Positions 25,235-35,332 of a DNA stretch of 64,000 nt are shown here, in pieces. Below the pieces are notes generated by a model, which did not search any database, was not told the DNA's origin, and saw nothing but the letters and a program-made list of their open reading frames with translations. The position numbers and the translations under genes are program-made. This DNA is from Isosphaeraceae bacterium EP7. GTDB lineage: Bacteria; Planctomycetota; Planctomycetia; Isosphaerales; Isosphaeraceae. The first letter of the stretch is position 1; the number at the start of each line of letters is the position of its first letter. Where the stretch lies: contig CP151667.1 in assembly GCA_038400315.1 (NCBI GenBank), forward strand, positions 5,033,174-5,097,173, given 5' to 3'.

Positions 25235-26488
25235 TCAGACGCCGACACCGGCGTCGGCGGGGACCGGGTAATCCTTGGTGAAGTCCTGAATTTCTCCGTG
25301 GACCCGAGTCGCCACAGCCTCGTCGTCGGCGGCCTCAAGCACTTCGATGATCCAGGCGGCCACCTGCTTGAAGGCGTCCTCGCGCAGGCCACGGGTCGTC
25401 AGCGCGGGTGTCCCCATGCGGATGCCGCTGGGGTCCATGGGCTTGCGCTTGTCGAAGGGGACCAGATTCTTGTTGACGGTGATCCCGGCTCGACCCAGAG
25501 CGGCCTCGGCGATCTTCCCGGTCAACCCCTTGCTCGTCATGTCGATGAGCACGAGGTGGTTGTCCGTGCCGCCGGAAACCAGGCGGAAGCCGGCCGAGAT
25601 CAGGCTCTCGCCGAGCACCTTGGCATTGGCGACGACCTGCGCAGCATAACCCTTGAAGTCGGGGCGAAGGGCCTCGCCCGCGCAGACCGCCTTGCCAGCG
25701 ATCACGTGCATCAGGGGGCCGCCTTGCAGGCCGGGGAACACGGCCGAGTCCAGCTTCTTGTGCCAGGCCTCGCGGCACATCGCCACGCCCCCGCGCGGGC
25801 CTCGCAAGGTTTTGTGGGTCGTGGTGGTCACGAAGTCAGCATAGGGGACCGGATTCTCGTGCTGGCCGCCCGCCACCAGGCCGGCAATGTGCGCCATGTC
25901 CACGAAGAGGATCGCACCAACTTCCTTGGCGATCTCGGCGAACTTTGCGAAGTCGATCGCCCTGGGATAGGCGCTGGCACCGGCCAGAATCAGCTTCGGC
26001 TTGTGCTCGCGGGCCAGTTTGACCAGCGTGTCGTAGTCGATCCGTTCAGTCTTCGGGTCCAGGCCGTAGGGCACGGTGGGGTACCAACGCCCGGAGAAGT
26101 TGAGCTTCATCCCGTGCGTCAGGTGGCCGCCCTGCGCCAGGTCCATGCCCAGCACCGTGTCGCCAATTTCCAGGGCAGCGAAGTAGACCGCCTGGTTGGC
26201 CGTGGCGCCCGAGTGCGGCTGCACGTTGACGTGATCGGCGCCGAACAGCGCCTTGATCCGATCCTGCGCCAGCCGCTCGACCGTGTCGACGTGGGTACAG
26301 CCGCCGTAATATCGCTTTCCGGGAAGGCCCTCGGCGTATTTGTTGGTCAGGACCGAGCCGACCGCTTCCTGAACCGCGGCGCTGGTGTAGTTCTCCGACG
26401 CGATCAGTTCGAGCTCATCACGCTGCCTGTTCTCTTCCGCGACGATCGCCTCGAAAATCTCGGGGTCCTGTTCCCTCAGAAAATCCAT
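25235..26488 (-). CDS. glyA: serine hydroxymethyltransferase
   Basis: PLP enzyme that converts serine and tetrahydrofolate to glycine and 5,10-methylene-THF, feeding one-carbon metabolism. The 417-residue length is normal. Motifs: [10 protein letters not shown] near the N-terminus, [30 protein letters not shown]-like segment (here [15 protein letters not shown]), and [15 protein letters not shown] with the PLP lysine near residue 225. The frame is open to 26524, but ATG 26488 has GGGAG 9 bases upstream and starts the protein as in relatives ([12 protein letters not shown]). No glycine or THF riboswitch pattern was seen upstream. Confidence 0.96.
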   Translation of the reverse strand: MDFLREQDPEIFEAIVAEENRQRDELELIASENYTSAAVQEAVGSVLTNKYAEGLPGKRYYGGCTHVDTVERLAQDRIKALFGADHVNVQPHSGATANQAVYFAALEIGDTVLGMDLAQGGHLTHGMKLNFSGRWYPTVPYGLDPKTERIDYDTLVKLAREHKPKLILAGASAYPRAIDFAKFAEIAKEVGAILFVDMAHIAGLVAGGQHENPVPYADFVTTTTHKTLRGPRGGVAMCREAWHKKLDSAVFPGLQGGPLMHVIAGKAVCAGEALRPDFKGYAAQVVANAKVLGESLISAGFRLVSGGTDNHLVLIDMTSKGLTGKIAEAALGRAGITVNKNLVPFDKRKPMDPSGIRMGTPALTTRGLREDAFKQVAAWIIEVLEAADDEAVATRVHGEIQDFTKDYPVPADAGVGV

Positions 26489-26701
26489 CGCGGAAATCTC
26501 CCGGCCAGTCATCGGCCATCGCATTGAAGTGTCCAGAGCCTCGCCAACTCAGTCTAGGATCGGTCCTCCCCAGTCGGCAACCACAATCGAGGCCCCTGCC
26601 TTTCCAGGCTTCGCTCCGGCGGGCTCAGCTCCCCGAAATAAATCGGGCCGGGCGGTGCGGTCGCATCCCACCCGGCTCCCGTGTGACCTCCCCGTCGCTC
26701 G

Positions 26702-26929
26702 TCACTTGATGCGGAGGAAGCTTTCTTCGGAGTCTCGGCTGCCGCAAAGCTTGAGGCTCCGATTGTTGCGGATGACAATCTTGATCGCGGCCTTGCCCGC
26801 GGTGGTCGTCTGCACTTCGTAGGCCGCACCCTTGGGAAACTCGTAATCCTGCCCCTCTGGCTCGTGGGCGATCACCATGTCGAAGCTGGAGTCATTGCTC
26901 AGCGTGAAGGTGCAATCCGTCGGTTCCAT
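26702..26929 (-). CDS. small hypothetical protein
   Basis: A 75-residue protein, not recognised. It starts MEPTDCTFTLSNDSSFD and is predicted to be beta-rich, with AAYEVQTTTAGKAAIKIVIR in the middle. No signal peptide or membrane segment is evident. ATG 26929 has a clear GGAGG 9 bases upstream, the main support that it is real. It lies upstream of glyA on the same strand with a 213-base gap. Confidence 0.6.
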   Translation of the reverse strand: MEPTDCTFTLSNDSSFDMVIAHEPEGQDYEFPKGAAYEVQTTTAGKAAIKIVIRNNRSLKLCGSRDSEESFLRIK

Positions 26930-28099
26930 CGTCGTCGACCTCCGTCATTCGGGGGGAGAGGGAACGCCCTGATCGTCGAGTTTTCCCGGAATTCCTTCGG
27001 ACATATCGTCGTCCGACCGTCCGGGAGAAACCCGTCCGATTCAATCATGCCCGGATCATCAGGCATGCCGCATTCTTGATCGGACAGGCCTGTTTTTGCC
27101 AGCACAAATCCAACAATTTTCAAGGCATGACGTCAATGCATGACGGGATGTGTTTGGGGCCTCGCTATCCGAACGGCACACTCCGTCGGGATTCGCGGGA
27201 AAACCTGACGGATCGAAGGCCATCCGGGCGGGGCGCAAGCTCGCGTATGTCTCTCGGCATCGGGCCGACGTCGCACGAATTAACCCCGATGTTGCCGAAA
27301 TGCCCCGACGAGACGGTTCCTCATCGCAAGGCTCCCCGTTCGAGTCTGACTCATTCCACCACCGGCCTGATCCGCCTGGGTCAGAACGATTTCTTTCGGG
27401 CCTGTCGCGATGTCACCAATTGCCGTTTCGTCCGGGCGGCTCGATAGGCGGAGTATCCCGAATGCCCCGACTTAACGCGGGACCCTCTGCAATCAAACCG
27501 GATCGAGCCTCCGGCACCGCGGCGAACGCCCCGCCTTTCTGGCACCAAGCCCGTCGTATCTTCGAGTCATAAAATCCACTTATCTACAAGATTTAAATTT
27601 GTTTGGCCGGCAACGGCGATGCCGATATCGGCGAAGGTGGACGAACTGGAAGAGCGAGAGCCAGAAATCGATGCTCGGGACCCGCGGCCCGGCTTACAGA
27701 GGTTCGGCCTCTGTCGAGGCGTGAGAGATCCCTGCGTCGGGGGGCGGCCTCGTCGAGTGATCCGAGCGGGACTACCAGAACGAGTTGTCTCTCCAGAGCA
27801 GGACGGGGATTAAAATTCTAAATGGCGATCCCCATCCTTTCGCGAAACAAATCGACCTCTAATTCCTTGACGACCGCGGGGTCTCTACATTTGGGGATTT
27901 CCGCGAGAAATCTCGGGGGTTCAACCGAAGCGATCGCCCTTGATGCCCTCGGAAATTGACGGGGGACGAGCGGTCCGTTACACTCTGAGCCCGGCCTGGA
28001 CAAGACATCCGCCCCGGAAAATCCCTAGCACGGTCGCCCCGGACTCGAATGGTTCGGGGGGCTCGACCCGGAACGTCCCAAGATTGGGAGTCGCATCTC
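26930..28099. other. 1.17-kb gene-free region before rpsB
   Basis: Several open frames exist (for example 27150-27572 plus and 27619-27813 plus), but none has a ribosome-binding site, family-like sequence or codon pattern. The composition is uneven, with AT-rich patches at about 27095-27130, 27565-27605 and 27800-27860. No tRNA, RNase P, tmRNA or SRP RNA signature was recognised. The last 150 bases contain the rpsB promoter. Part could be a long ribosomal-protein leader or an unrecognised RNA. Confidence 0.5.
27956..27984 (+). promoter_or_regulatory. sigma-70-type promoter of the rpsB operon
   Basis: TTGACG (27956-27961) and TACACT (27979-27984) are separated by exactly 17 bases. The predicted start is about 110 bases before the rpsB start codon, leaving room for a regulatory leader. 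Confidence 0.7.
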
Positions 28100-29116
28100 G
28101 TGGCACTCGCGGTTAAAGACCTGATCGACGCCGGCGTACACTTCGGTCACCGGGCCAGCCGGTGGAATCCGAAGATGAAGCCCTACATCTACGGCAAGCG
28201 CAACCTGATCCATATCATCGACTTGAAGGAAACCGTGCGGGGCCTTCTCCGCGCGTGCAAGTACTTCCAGCGCATCGCCGCAGGCAACGGGCTCATCCTC
28301 TTCGTCGGCACCAAGCGTCAGGCCGCCGAGACCGTCATCGAGGAATGCACCCGGGCGGGCATGCCCTACGTCACCGAGCGGTGGCTGGGCGGCACGCTCA
28401 CGAACTTCCGCACGATCCGCAGCCGCCTCCAGCGCCTCGAAGAGCTCGAGTCGATCCTCGACGGCGAGCAGGCGCTCAGTTATTCCAAGAAGATGATCAG
28501 CACGCTCACCCGCGAGCGCACCAAGATTCACCGCAATCTCGCCGGCATCCGTCACATGACGCGGCTGCCCGAGGCCCTGTTCATCATCGACCCGCACCGC
28601 GAGGACATCGCGGTCGCCGAGGCTCGCAAGCTGGGCATCAAGGTCGTCGCCCTGCTCGACACCGACTGCAACCCCGACCTGATCGACCTGCCGATCCCCG
28701 GCAACGACGACAGCATGCGGTCGATCGAGCTGATCATGAAGAAGCTGGCCGACGCGATCCTCGAAGGCAAGGCCGTCGCCCCCGACGAGCCCCCGCCCAA
28801 GGAATATGAGGCCCCCGGCCGCGGCGATCGGCGAGGCGGCGGTGACCGCGATCGTCGAGGCGGCGGTGGACAGGGCGGTCGAGGTGGACAGGGCATCAGC
28901 CGAGGCGGCATCCGCCCCGCAGCCCCGACCTATCCGCTTCCCCCGGTCGCCCAGGCGGCACCCAGCGAGCCCGAAACCTCGGCCGCCCCGGCCGTCGAGT
29001 CCGAGGCTCCTCAGGCCACCCACGTCGAGAACGCCCCGAGCACCGAGCCGGTCGCCGAGACGCCGGCCGCTCCGGCCTCGAACGACGTTTCGGACACCCC
29101 GCCGTCGGCCGAGTGA
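28100..29116 (+). CDS. rpsB: 30S ribosomal protein S2 with extended C-terminal tail
   Basis: S2 binds the 30S subunit late in assembly together with S1. The conserved core is complete: [51 protein letters not shown] and FIIDPHRED. The core ends near residue 240. It is followed by about 95 unusual residues: first an Arg/Gly-rich stretch with repeated RGG-like units (28820-28915), then a Pro/Ala/Glu-rich tail. The frame is open from 28049, but GTG 28100 has GGGAG 9 bases upstream and starts at the conserved N-terminus. First gene of rpsB-tsf-pyrH-frr. Confidence 0.96.
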   Translation: MALAVKDLIDAGVHFGHRASRWNPKMKPYIYGKRNLIHIIDLKETVRGLLRACKYFQRIAAGNGLILFVGTKRQAAETVIEECTRAGMPYVTERWLGGTLTNFRTIRSRLQRLEELESILDGEQALSYSKKMISTLTRERTKIHRNLAGIRHMTRLPEALFIIDPHREDIAVAEARKLGIKVVALLDTDCNPDLIDLPIPGNDDSMRSIELIMKKLADAILEGKAVAPDEPPPKEYEAPGRGDRRGGGDRDRRGGGGQGGRGGQGISRGGIRPAAPTYPLPPVAQAAPSEPETSAAPAVESEAPQATHVENAPSTEPVAETPAAPASNDVSDTPPSAE

Positions 29117-29161
29117 CCCCGAGCGGCCTAGGCCGCCCGCGATGAGCGACAGGAATCCTTC

Positions 29162-29201
29162 GACGGCAGGCCGGGCCCCTTCGGGAAGCCCGCCTGCCGT
29201 C
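29162..29201. terminator. long hairpin between rpsB and tsf
   Basis: Bases 29162-29171 pair with 29192-29201 and, after one bulge, 29173-29176 pair with 29188-29191. No U-tract follows, so it is more likely an attenuator, processing site or mRNA stabiliser than a full terminator within the operon. Confidence 0.55.
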
Positions 29202-29289
29202 AAGGTGTCCCTGGACCGCACCCTCCGACCCCATCCGTCATCGAAACCTGATTTTCACGACCCAGTCAGCGATCCGAGGGAGGCCTCCC

Positions 29290-29898
29290 GTGGCCGAGAT
29301 CACCGCCCAGGCCGTCAACGAATTCCGCAAACAGACCGGCCTCGGGCTCATGGAGTGCAAGTCGTTGCTGGCCGAGGCCGGCGGCGACGTCAAGAAGGCA
29401 ACCGAGCTGGCCCGCGCCAAGCACGGCAAGAACGCCGAGAACCGCGCCGGACGCGCCACTAACGCCGGCCGCGTCGAGGTGTACATCCACCACGACGGCA
29501 AGCAAGGCGCCATGGTCCAGGTCAACTGCGAGACCGACTTCGTCGCTCGCAACGAAGAGTTCAAGACTCTCTGCAAGGACCTCGCCGTCCACATCCTGGG
29601 GGCCAACCCCAAGTACGTGAACCGCGAGGAGATGCCGGCCGCCGAGCTCGAGGCCAAGAAGGCCGAGTTCACCGCCGCCGCCGCCAACAAGCCCGAGAAT
29701 ATCCGCGAGAAGATCGTCGAAGGGCAGATCAGCCGATGGGCCGGCGAGAATGCCGTCCTGCTCGATCAGCCGTTCATCAAGGACGACGCCAAGACCGTGC
29801 GGAACCTCCTCCAGGAGGTCAACGCCCGCACCGGCGAGAATATCACCATCGGCCGCTACGCCCGCTTCATCGTGGGCGAGAAGACCGAAGAGGCCTGA
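29290..29898 (+). CDS. tsf: elongation factor Ts
   Basis: Guanine nucleotide exchange factor for EF-Tu. The 202-residue length fits the short type. The N-terminal UBA-like helix ([19 protein letters not shown]) is followed by the Ts signature, [13 protein letters not shown], and a single dimerisation subdomain ending in [11 protein letters not shown]. The start is GTG 29290, preceded by GGGAGG. It is the second gene of the rpsB operon. Confidence 0.97.
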   Translation: MAEITAQAVNEFRKQTGLGLMECKSLLAEAGGDVKKATELARAKHGKNAENRAGRATNAGRVEVYIHHDGKQGAMVQVNCETDFVARNEEFKTLCKDLAVHILGANPKYVNREEMPAAELEAKKAEFTAAAANKPENIREKIVEGQISRWAGENAVLLDQPFIKDDAKTVRNLLQEVNARTGENITIGRYARFIVGEKTEEA

Positions 29899-30017
29899 CG
29901 CCCCACACCCGGTCGTCCCCCGGCCGAGTCGCTCGGCCCGGGGCTGCCGGGGCAAGTTGCATTCTGGACCGGCCCGCTCCCCGTCGACCGCCCCCTGCCC
30001 CTCCCGGAGAGATGTTC

Positions 30018-30788
30018 ATGGATTCGGTCGCTTCGCTCGGTCAGCCGGTCTTTCGCAGGGTGCTCCTGAAGCTCTCGGGCGAGAGCTTCTGCCGCCCCGG
30101 CGAGGGTGGCATCAGCGTCGAGGAAGTCAGCCGGATCGCCATGCAGGCCGCGCGGGTGGCCAATCGAGGGGTCGAGCTGGCCATCGTCGTGGGCGGCGGC
30201 AATATCCTCCGGGGCGCCACCTTCTCCCGCGACACCAACGTCATCAAGGAAGCGACCGCCCACTACATGGGCATGACCGCCACGGTCATCAACGGGCTGG
30301 CCCTGCAGGACGCGCTCGAGGCCATCGGTTGCCAGACCCGGCTCATGTCCACGATCCGGATGGACGAGGTCGCCGAGCCCTTCATCCGCCGCAGGGCCCT
30401 GACCCACCTGGAGCGGGGCCGAGTCGTCATCCTGGCCACCGGCACCGGCAGCCCCTTCGTGACCACCGACACCGCCGCCGCGTTACGCGGCAAGGAGCTC
30501 GGCGTCGAGGTCCTGATGAAGGCCACCCGGGTCGACGGCGTCTACTCGGCCGACCCCGAGAAGAACCCCCACGCGGTCCGCTACGATGCCCTCTCCTTCG
30601 ATCAGGTGATGCGCGACGGGTTGAACGTCATGGACATGACCGCCATCGGCATGTGCCTCGACAACGACCTGCCCATCCTGGTCTTCAACTTTAAGAAGGA
30701 AGGCAACATCGAGCGGGCCATCTGCGGCGAGAACATCGGCACCTGGGTCGGCCGCTCCACCCGCCCCACGGCCATCGCCAAGGCCTGA
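30018..30788 (+). CDS. pyrH: UMP kinase
   Basis: Hexameric amino-acid-kinase-fold enzyme phosphorylating UMP to UDP in pyrimidine synthesis. The 256-residue product has [43 protein letters not shown] and [15 protein letters not shown], and ends in a normal C-terminus. ATG 30018 is preferred over ATG 30012 because GGAG at 30005-30008 is 9 bases upstream of the former and only 3 of the latter. It lies between tsf and frr, the usual order. Confidence 0.96.
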   Translation: MDSVASLGQPVFRRVLLKLSGESFCRPGEGGISVEEVSRIAMQAARVANRGVELAIVVGGGNILRGATFSRDTNVIKEATAHYMGMTATVINGLALQDALEAIGCQTRLMSTIRMDEVAEPFIRRRALTHLERGRVVILATGTGSPFVTTDTAAALRGKELGVEVLMKATRVDGVYSADPEKNPHAVRYDALSFDQVMRDGLNVMDMTAIGMCLDNDLPILVFNFKKEGNIERAICGENIGTWVGRSTRPTAIAKA

Positions 30789-30866
30789 TTCCACCGCCGA
30801 GGCCGGCTCCTGTCCCTCAAGTTCGACCTATACGACACGAATGCACGCAGCCGGAGGGTTCGTCCC

Positions 30867-31427
30867 GTGAGCATCGAGGAGATCGCCCTAGAGGCCGAAG
30901 AGCGGATGGAGAAGAGCCTCGCCATGCTGGCCGATCAGCTCAAGGGGGTCCGCACCGGCCGGGCCAGCACCGGCCTGGTCGAGTCGATCCGCATCGACTA
31001 TTACGGTTCCCCCACCCCGCTGAAGCAGGTCGCCAACCTCAGCACGCCTGAGCCGCAGCAGATCCTGATCCGCCCGTTCGACCCGACGGTCATCGGCGAC
31101 ATCATGAAGGCGATCCAGACCAGCGACCTGGGGCTCTCGCCCAACTCCGACAACAAGGTCGTCCGCCTGAACGTGCCTAGCCTCTCGGTAGAGCAGCGCA
31201 AGAAGCTCGTCGGCCGGGTCAAGGATCTCGCCGAGGAAGCCCGCATCTCCATCCGCAACATCCGCCGCGACGCGAACAAGCAGGCCGATCAGGAGCAGAC
31301 CGACAAGCTCATGACCGAAGATGACCTGATCGCGTGCAAGGAAGAGATCCAGACGCTGACGAAGAGCTACGAAGCCAGGGTCAACGACACCGCCGAGAAG
31401 AAGTCGACCGAGATCCTCGACGTCTGA
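30867..31427 (+). CDS. frr: ribosome recycling factor
   Basis: Splits post-termination ribosomes together with EF-G. The 186-residue product has the family features: EERMEKSLAMLADQLKGVRTGRAS in the first helix, YYGSPTPLKQVANLSTPEPQ in the hinge domain, and RKKLVGRVKDLAEEARISIR near the end. The start is GTG 30867. It closes the rpsB-tsf-pyrH-frr unit and is followed by a GC-rich hairpin. Confidence 0.97.
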   Translation: MSIEEIALEAEERMEKSLAMLADQLKGVRTGRASTGLVESIRIDYYGSPTPLKQVANLSTPEPQQILIRPFDPTVIGDIMKAIQTSDLGLSPNSDNKVVRLNVPSLSVEQRKKLVGRVKDLAEEARISIRNIRRDANKQADQEQTDKLMTEDDLIACKEEIQTLTKSYEARVNDTAEKKSTEILDV

Positions 31428-31862
31428 GGCCGCTCAGGGACCAGGGCCCGGGGGAAACACCCCCGGGCCGAATGAATTCGGTTTCCGATGAACCGTTATG
31501 TTTGATCTTTGCCGACGCCACGATCTCACGCTTGGTTCATCGACATGTGCGGAATCTAGAGATTTTTTTAAATCGCGAATACTTAAGCGTAATTTTGTCG
31601 AAATCTTAATTTTCGCCATGACTTTCGCCCGATGGATGTGATAACTATAAACTTACGGCGGACCGAATCCATTCGGTGATCCGACGTTTGTGCCGTCTCC
31701 TCGGCAGCATTCGGCCTCCGCTGCAATCATCCACCCCCCGGATGATGCGTGGGGTCATCGGTGGAGTGACTCCCGAGCGCCCCGGCCCCCTTGCCGCGTG
31801 CTCGAAAGCAACGCTCTGACCTCCCTCACAATCGATTTCCGTCTAGAGGGCAACTAAGCGTG
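31428..31862 (+). other. intergenic region with hairpin and AT-rich stretch
   Basis: No gene is supported in 435 bases. It begins with the frr hairpin and then contains a markedly AT-rich stretch (31495-31665) with runs such as ATTTTTTTAAAT, unlike the surrounding DNA. This is probably promoter or curved upstream DNA for the lipoprotein gene; no clear -35/-10 pair was assigned. Confidence 0.5.
31445..31469 (+). terminator. hairpin after frr
   Basis: A 10-bp GC-only stem (31445-31454 with 31460-31469) with a 5-base loop closes the ribosomal operon. No U-tract follows directly. Confidence 0.6.
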
Positions 31863-32318
31863 ATGGGACAGATTGATCGATTTCTGGCATGCCGGCGACT
31901 CGTCCTCGTGGCCTCGGCCTTCATCGCCGGCTGCGGCGGTGGCGGATCGACCGATGACCTGCCCAGGACGGCGGTTTCCGGCAAGGTGACGCTTGACGAC
32001 AAGCCGCTCGAGAGCGGCTCGATCAGCTTCGATCCCGAGCCCGGGGTGAAGGACCCGGTCTCCGTGGGCGGCGTGATCGTCGACGGCACCTACTCGATTG
32101 ATAAGGCAACGGGCCCGACGCCCGGCACCTACCGCGTCGCGATCCAGGCCAGCGAGGCCTCGGCCCCGATCCAGCCGGGAGTTGCCCCGGGTGCCACGCC
32201 CAAACCGGTGAAGGTCAAGCCGAAGATCCCGGCCAAGTACAACGCCAAGTCAGAACTGAAGAAGGATATCGCGGCGGGTGCGTCGAATTCATTCGATTTC
32301 GACCTGAAGAGCCGCTGA
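31863..32318 (+). CDS. small planctomycete lipoprotein
   Basis: A 151-residue predicted lipoprotein. The signal peptide [14 protein letters not shown] ends in a lipobox-like IAGC followed by a Gly-rich linker. The mature part is a small beta-sandwich resembling carboxypeptidase regulatory-like or transthyretin-type folds: [20 protein letters not shown], then [12 protein letters not shown]. Such proteins are typically encoded next to DUF1559 genes in planctomycetes, as here. Function is unknown. ATG 31863 is used; GTG 31860 directly before it is also possible. Confidence 0.75.
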   Translation: MGQIDRFLACRRLVLVASAFIAGCGGGGSTDDLPRTAVSGKVTLDDKPLESGSISFDPEPGVKDPVSVGGVIVDGTYSIDKATGPTPGTYRVAIQASEASAPIQPGVAPGATPKPVKVKPKIPAKYNAKSELKKDIAAGASNSFDFDLKSR

Positions 32319-32391
32319 TCTCGCCCGTGCATGTTCATCGTCCACCGTCGAACTCTGCGGGTTTCGCACTCACTTAAGGAGATGTCTCATC

Positions 32392-33438
32392 GTGATCAAA
32401 TTCCGTAAGCGAGCGGGCTTCACGCTCATCGAACTGCTCGTCGTCATCAGCATTATCGCCGTCCTGATCGCCTTGTTGCTCCCCGCCGTGCAGAGCGCCC
32501 GCGAGGCCGCCAGGCGCATGCAATGCATCAACAACCTGAAGCAAATCGGGCTGGGGATGCACAATTACCAGTCGACCAACAACTGCCTGCCGCAGGGCAC
32601 CCGCGGTTGCTGCTGGGGCACCTGGCTCATCCCGATCCTCCCCTTCGTCGAGCAGACCGCACTCTTCAATGCCTGGAATACCTGCGGCAATAACTCGGGC
32701 ATCGCCGGCTACGTTGACGGGGAAGCCCGCTATGCCGGCGTCTACAACATTACGGTGACCTCCACCCGCGTCAACGCGTTCTTCTGCCCGAGCGACGGCA
32801 ATAACACGGGCGTGTCGGGCATCGCCGTGACCGTGTTGGGCGTAGTGAAGAATGTGACCTCGCAGAACTACGTCGCCAACTTCGGCAACATCACCCACCA
32901 GCAGGGGACGCCCGGTTCGCCCTTCCTGCCCTACCTCGTCGATAACGGAATCACGACCCAGTTCCAGGGCGCCCCCTTCGGCGACATCGGTGCCCCCCTA
33001 TCCGATATCACGGCTGGCACCGGCCTGGCGACCGCCAGCAGTGTCATCGACTTCGGTGCCATCACCGATGGGCTGAGCAACACCATGATGAACTCCGAGG
33101 TCATCGTCGGTGCCTCCACGGCAGCGCTCGACCTCCGAGGCTTCTCCCATTGGGCCTTTGGCTCGAGCTTCTCGGGATACCTGACGCCAAACTCGACCAA
33201 GCCCGACTGGACGCAGAACATCGCCTATTGCAACTATCCCTACAACAACAACCCGCCCTGCATCGGTGGGCCCAGTAGCATGGCGATGAACGCAGCGCGC
33301 AGCCGTCACCCTGGCGGGGTCAATGCAGCCTTCTGCGACGGCAGCGTCAAGTTCGTCAAGAATACCGTCAACCCGCTGACCTACCAGGCGCTTTCGAGCA
33401 CCCGTGGCGGCGAGGTCATCAGCTCCGACGCCTACTGA
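32392..33438 (+). CDS. DUF1559 domain protein with type II pseudopilin N-terminus
   Basis: A 348-residue member of a large planctomycete family. The N-terminus is a prepilin-like signal: short basic leader, then [20 protein letters not shown], cleaved before Phe by a prepilin peptidase. The segment [20 protein letters not shown] follows. The extracellular DUF1559 domain ends with the family box [20 protein letters not shown]. The start is GTG 32392 with a perfect TAAGGAG 10 bases upstream. It is preceded by the small lipoprotein gene. The role in the cell surface or secretion is unknown; planctomycetes usually carry many paralogues. Confidence 0.92.
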   Translation: MIKFRKRAGFTLIELLVVISIIAVLIALLLPAVQSAREAARRMQCINNLKQIGLGMHNYQSTNNCLPQGTRGCCWGTWLIPILPFVEQTALFNAWNTCGNNSGIAGYVDGEARYAGVYNITVTSTRVNAFFCPSDGNNTGVSGIAVTVLGVVKNVTSQNYVANFGNITHQQGTPGSPFLPYLVDNGITTQFQGAPFGDIGAPLSDITAGTGLATASSVIDFGAITDGLSNTMMNSEVIVGASTAALDLRGFSHWAFGSSFSGYLTPNSTKPDWTQNIAYCNYPYNNNPPCIGGPSSMAMNAARSRHPGGVNAAFCDGSVKFVKNTVNPLTYQALSSTRGGEVISSDAY

Positions 33439-33467
33439 GGTGAGCTGCGCCGAGTCTCGATGGATCC

Positions 33468-33502
33468 GGCCCGGCCCGGGGATCCGTTCCCCGGGCCGGG
33501 CC
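33468..33502. terminator. 15-bp perfect hairpin between convergent genes
   Basis: Bases 33468-33482 pair perfectly with 33488-33502 around a TCCGT loop, between the DUF1559 gene and the 3' end of pstB. It probably acts in both directions. Confidence 0.75.
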
Positions 33503-33509
33503 GATTCGA

Positions 33510-34373
33510 TTATCCGATCCGGCCCGTGATGTACGCCTCGGTTCGGGGATCGCGAGGGTTGGTGAAGAGCCGGTCCGTGGGCGAAAACTCGGCGATCACG
33601 CCGCAACGCTGGCCGTCGGCCGCCTCGTCGAGCATTAAGCAGGCGGTCATGTCGCTCGATCGCCTTGCCTGCTGCATGTTATGGGTCACGATCACGATCG
33701 TGTAGTCGGCCGACAGGTCGTCCATCAGATCCTCCACACGCGCCGTGGCGATCGGGTCGAGGGCCGAGCAGGGCTCGTCCATCAGGATCACCTCGGGCTC
33801 GACGGCCAGGGTCCGGGCGATGCAGAGCCGCTGCTGCTGGCCGCCTGAGAGTTCCAGGCCAGAACGGTGGAGCTTGTTCTTGACCTCGTCCCAGAGCGCC
33901 GCGCGTCGGAGCGAGCGCTCAACCAGCTCGTCCATGTCTCCCTTGTATCCGTTGATCCGCGCCCCCCAGGCCACGTTCTGATAGATGCTCTTGGGGAACG
34001 GATTCGGCTTCTGGAAGACCATGCCGATCCGCCTCCTGAGGGCCACCGGGTCGACGTCAGGCGAGGCGAGGTCCTGCCCCTCGAATTCCAGGATCCCTTC
34101 CATTCGGGCGTTGGGCACCAGGTCATTCATCCGGTTGAAGCATCGCAAGAGCGTACTCTTGCCGCAGCCCGAAGGCCCGATGAGGGCCGTGATCTGGTTG
34201 CGCGGGATGTCGATGCTGATGTCTCGCAGCGCCCGGGTCGCCCCGTAATAAACCGACAGGTTCCGCGCCGACAGCACAATCGAGCCGGCCGCCGGCGCCG
34301 GATCGGCGTCGGGCGCGGGGGCATGGACGGGCGTGGTGGTGGGTCGGGGCTCGGCGGCCCTGGTCGTATCCAT
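33510..34373 (-). CDS. pstB: phosphate ABC transporter, ATP-binding protein
   Basis: ATPase of the high-affinity phosphate importer, on the cytoplasmic face of PstCA. Walker [21 protein letters not shown]-loop [11 protein letters not shown], signature [15 protein letters not shown], Walker [14 protein letters not shown] and the H-loop VTHNMQQA are all present. The sequence is typical PstB. A 30-residue Pro/Ala-rich N-terminal extension precedes the core. ATG 34373 was chosen; a TTG at 34391 overlapping the pstA stop would add 6 residues. Last gene of the pst unit; no phoU follows. Confidence 0.96.
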   Translation of the reverse strand: MDTTRAAEPRPTTTPVHAPAPDADPAPAAGSIVLSARNLSVYYGATRALRDISIDIPRNQITALIGPSGCGKSTLLRCFNRMNDLVPNARMEGILEFEGQDLASPDVDPVALRRRIGMVFQKPNPFPKSIYQNVAWGARINGYKGDMDELVERSLRRAALWDEVKNKLHRSGLELSGGQQQRLCIARTLAVEPEVILMDEPCSALDPIATARVEDLMDDLSADYTIVIVTHNMQQARRSSDMTACLMLDEAADGQRCGVIAEFSPTDRLFTNPRDPRTEAYITGRIG

Positions 34374-34387
34374 GCGAATGCGAGCCC

Positions 34388-35332
34388 TCAAGCCCGAGGT
34401 AGCCGGGCCGAACGGTTGCGGATCACGATCGCCGCGGCGTTCATCGTCAGGAGCATGATGAGCAGGATCAGGATGCCGCCGGCGGCCACCGACTGGAAGG
34501 CCACCGCGGGCTCCTGGGCGTAATTATAGATCTCGACCGGCAAGGCGGTATAGCGATCCCCGGGCCCCCTGGGCCGAGACCGGATCGCGCCCGCTGCGCC
34601 AACCAAAAGCAGAGGGGCAGTCTCGCCGACGGCCCTCGAAAGAGCCAGGATCGTCCCGGTCAAGATCCCGGGCATGGCCGAGGGCAGGACATGGTCCCGG
34701 ACCACCTGCCACTTCGTTGCCCCCAGGGCCAGGGCCGCCTGCCTCAGCGTATTGGGCACCGTTCGCAGCGCCTCACGAGTGGCGATCACCACCGTCGGCA
34801 AGACCAGCAGGCTGAGTGTCAGGGCACCGGTCAGCAGCGAGGGCCCCAGGGCGAACGCTCGAAACCCGAACGCACGGTTGAACAGGGCTAGCCCAAGAAG
34901 ACCGTAGACCACCGAGGGGACGCCCGCGAGATTGGCGATGTTCGTCTGCACGATCGACTTGAACCGACCCGGGCGAGCGTATTCTTCCAGGTAGAGGGCC
35001 GTGCCGACGCCGGTCGGGATCGCCATCAGGGCGACCAACCCGAGCAGCCAGAGGCTTCCAGCCACGCCCGCCTTGAACCCGGCACGATCGGCCTCCGAGG
35101 ACGAAAATCGGCTGAGAAGTCGCATCAGGAATGAAGGCAAACCCCGCAGCGATTCGGCCAATGACTCTCCGGGTGTATGCCGCAGCGTCGAGAACAGGAT
35201 CGAAGCGAGCAGCAACGCCAGCACGACCAGGCCGGTCAGTGTCGCCAGCAGGCAGGCCACCTTGAAGACCTCGCCCTTGATCCGCCTCGAGGTCCGATTC
35301 GGCTCGTAGCGTCCCGTACCCAGGCGGTTCAT
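34388..35332 (-). CDS. pstA: phosphate ABC transporter, permease PstA
   Basis: Inner-membrane permease subunit forming the phosphate channel with PstC. The 314-residue product has about six helices. The binding-protein-dependent transport signature is in the cytoplasmic loop [20 protein letters not shown], followed by [20 protein letters not shown]. The N-terminal helix lies at [20 protein letters not shown]. Its ATG overlaps the pstC stop as ATGA, so the two are translationally coupled. Confidence 0.95.
   Translation of the reverse strand: MNRLGTGRYEPNRTSRRIKGEVFKVACLLATLTGLVVLALLLASILFSTLRHTPGESLAESLRGLPSFLMRLLSRFSSSEADRAGFKAGVAGSLWLLGLVALMAIPTGVGTALYLEEYARPGRFKSIVQTNIANLAGVPSVVYGLLGLALFNRAFGFRAFALGPSLLTGALTLSLLVLPTVVIATREALRTVPNTLRQAALALGATKWQVVRDHVLPSAMPGILTGTILALSRAVGETAPLLLVGAAGAIRSRPRGPGDRYTALPVEIYNYAQEPAVAFQSVAAGGILILLIMLLTMNAAAIVIRNRSARLPRA

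Noticed and set aside
24554-26527. 657-codon open frame on the plus strand across the membrane protein end and glyA
   Set aside because: It crosses a terminator hairpin and is antisense to glyA, whose motifs are complete.
26489-26701. Possible glycine or tetrahydrofolate riboswitch upstream of glyA
   Set aside because: None of the conserved core sequences of these riboswitches was found.
27150-27572. Possible 140-codon gene in the region before rpsB
   Set aside because: No start signal, no recognisable domain, and another frame of equal quality overlaps it.
28025-29221. 398-codon minus-strand frame opposite rpsB
   Set aside because: Shadow of the S2 gene; low-complexity translation.
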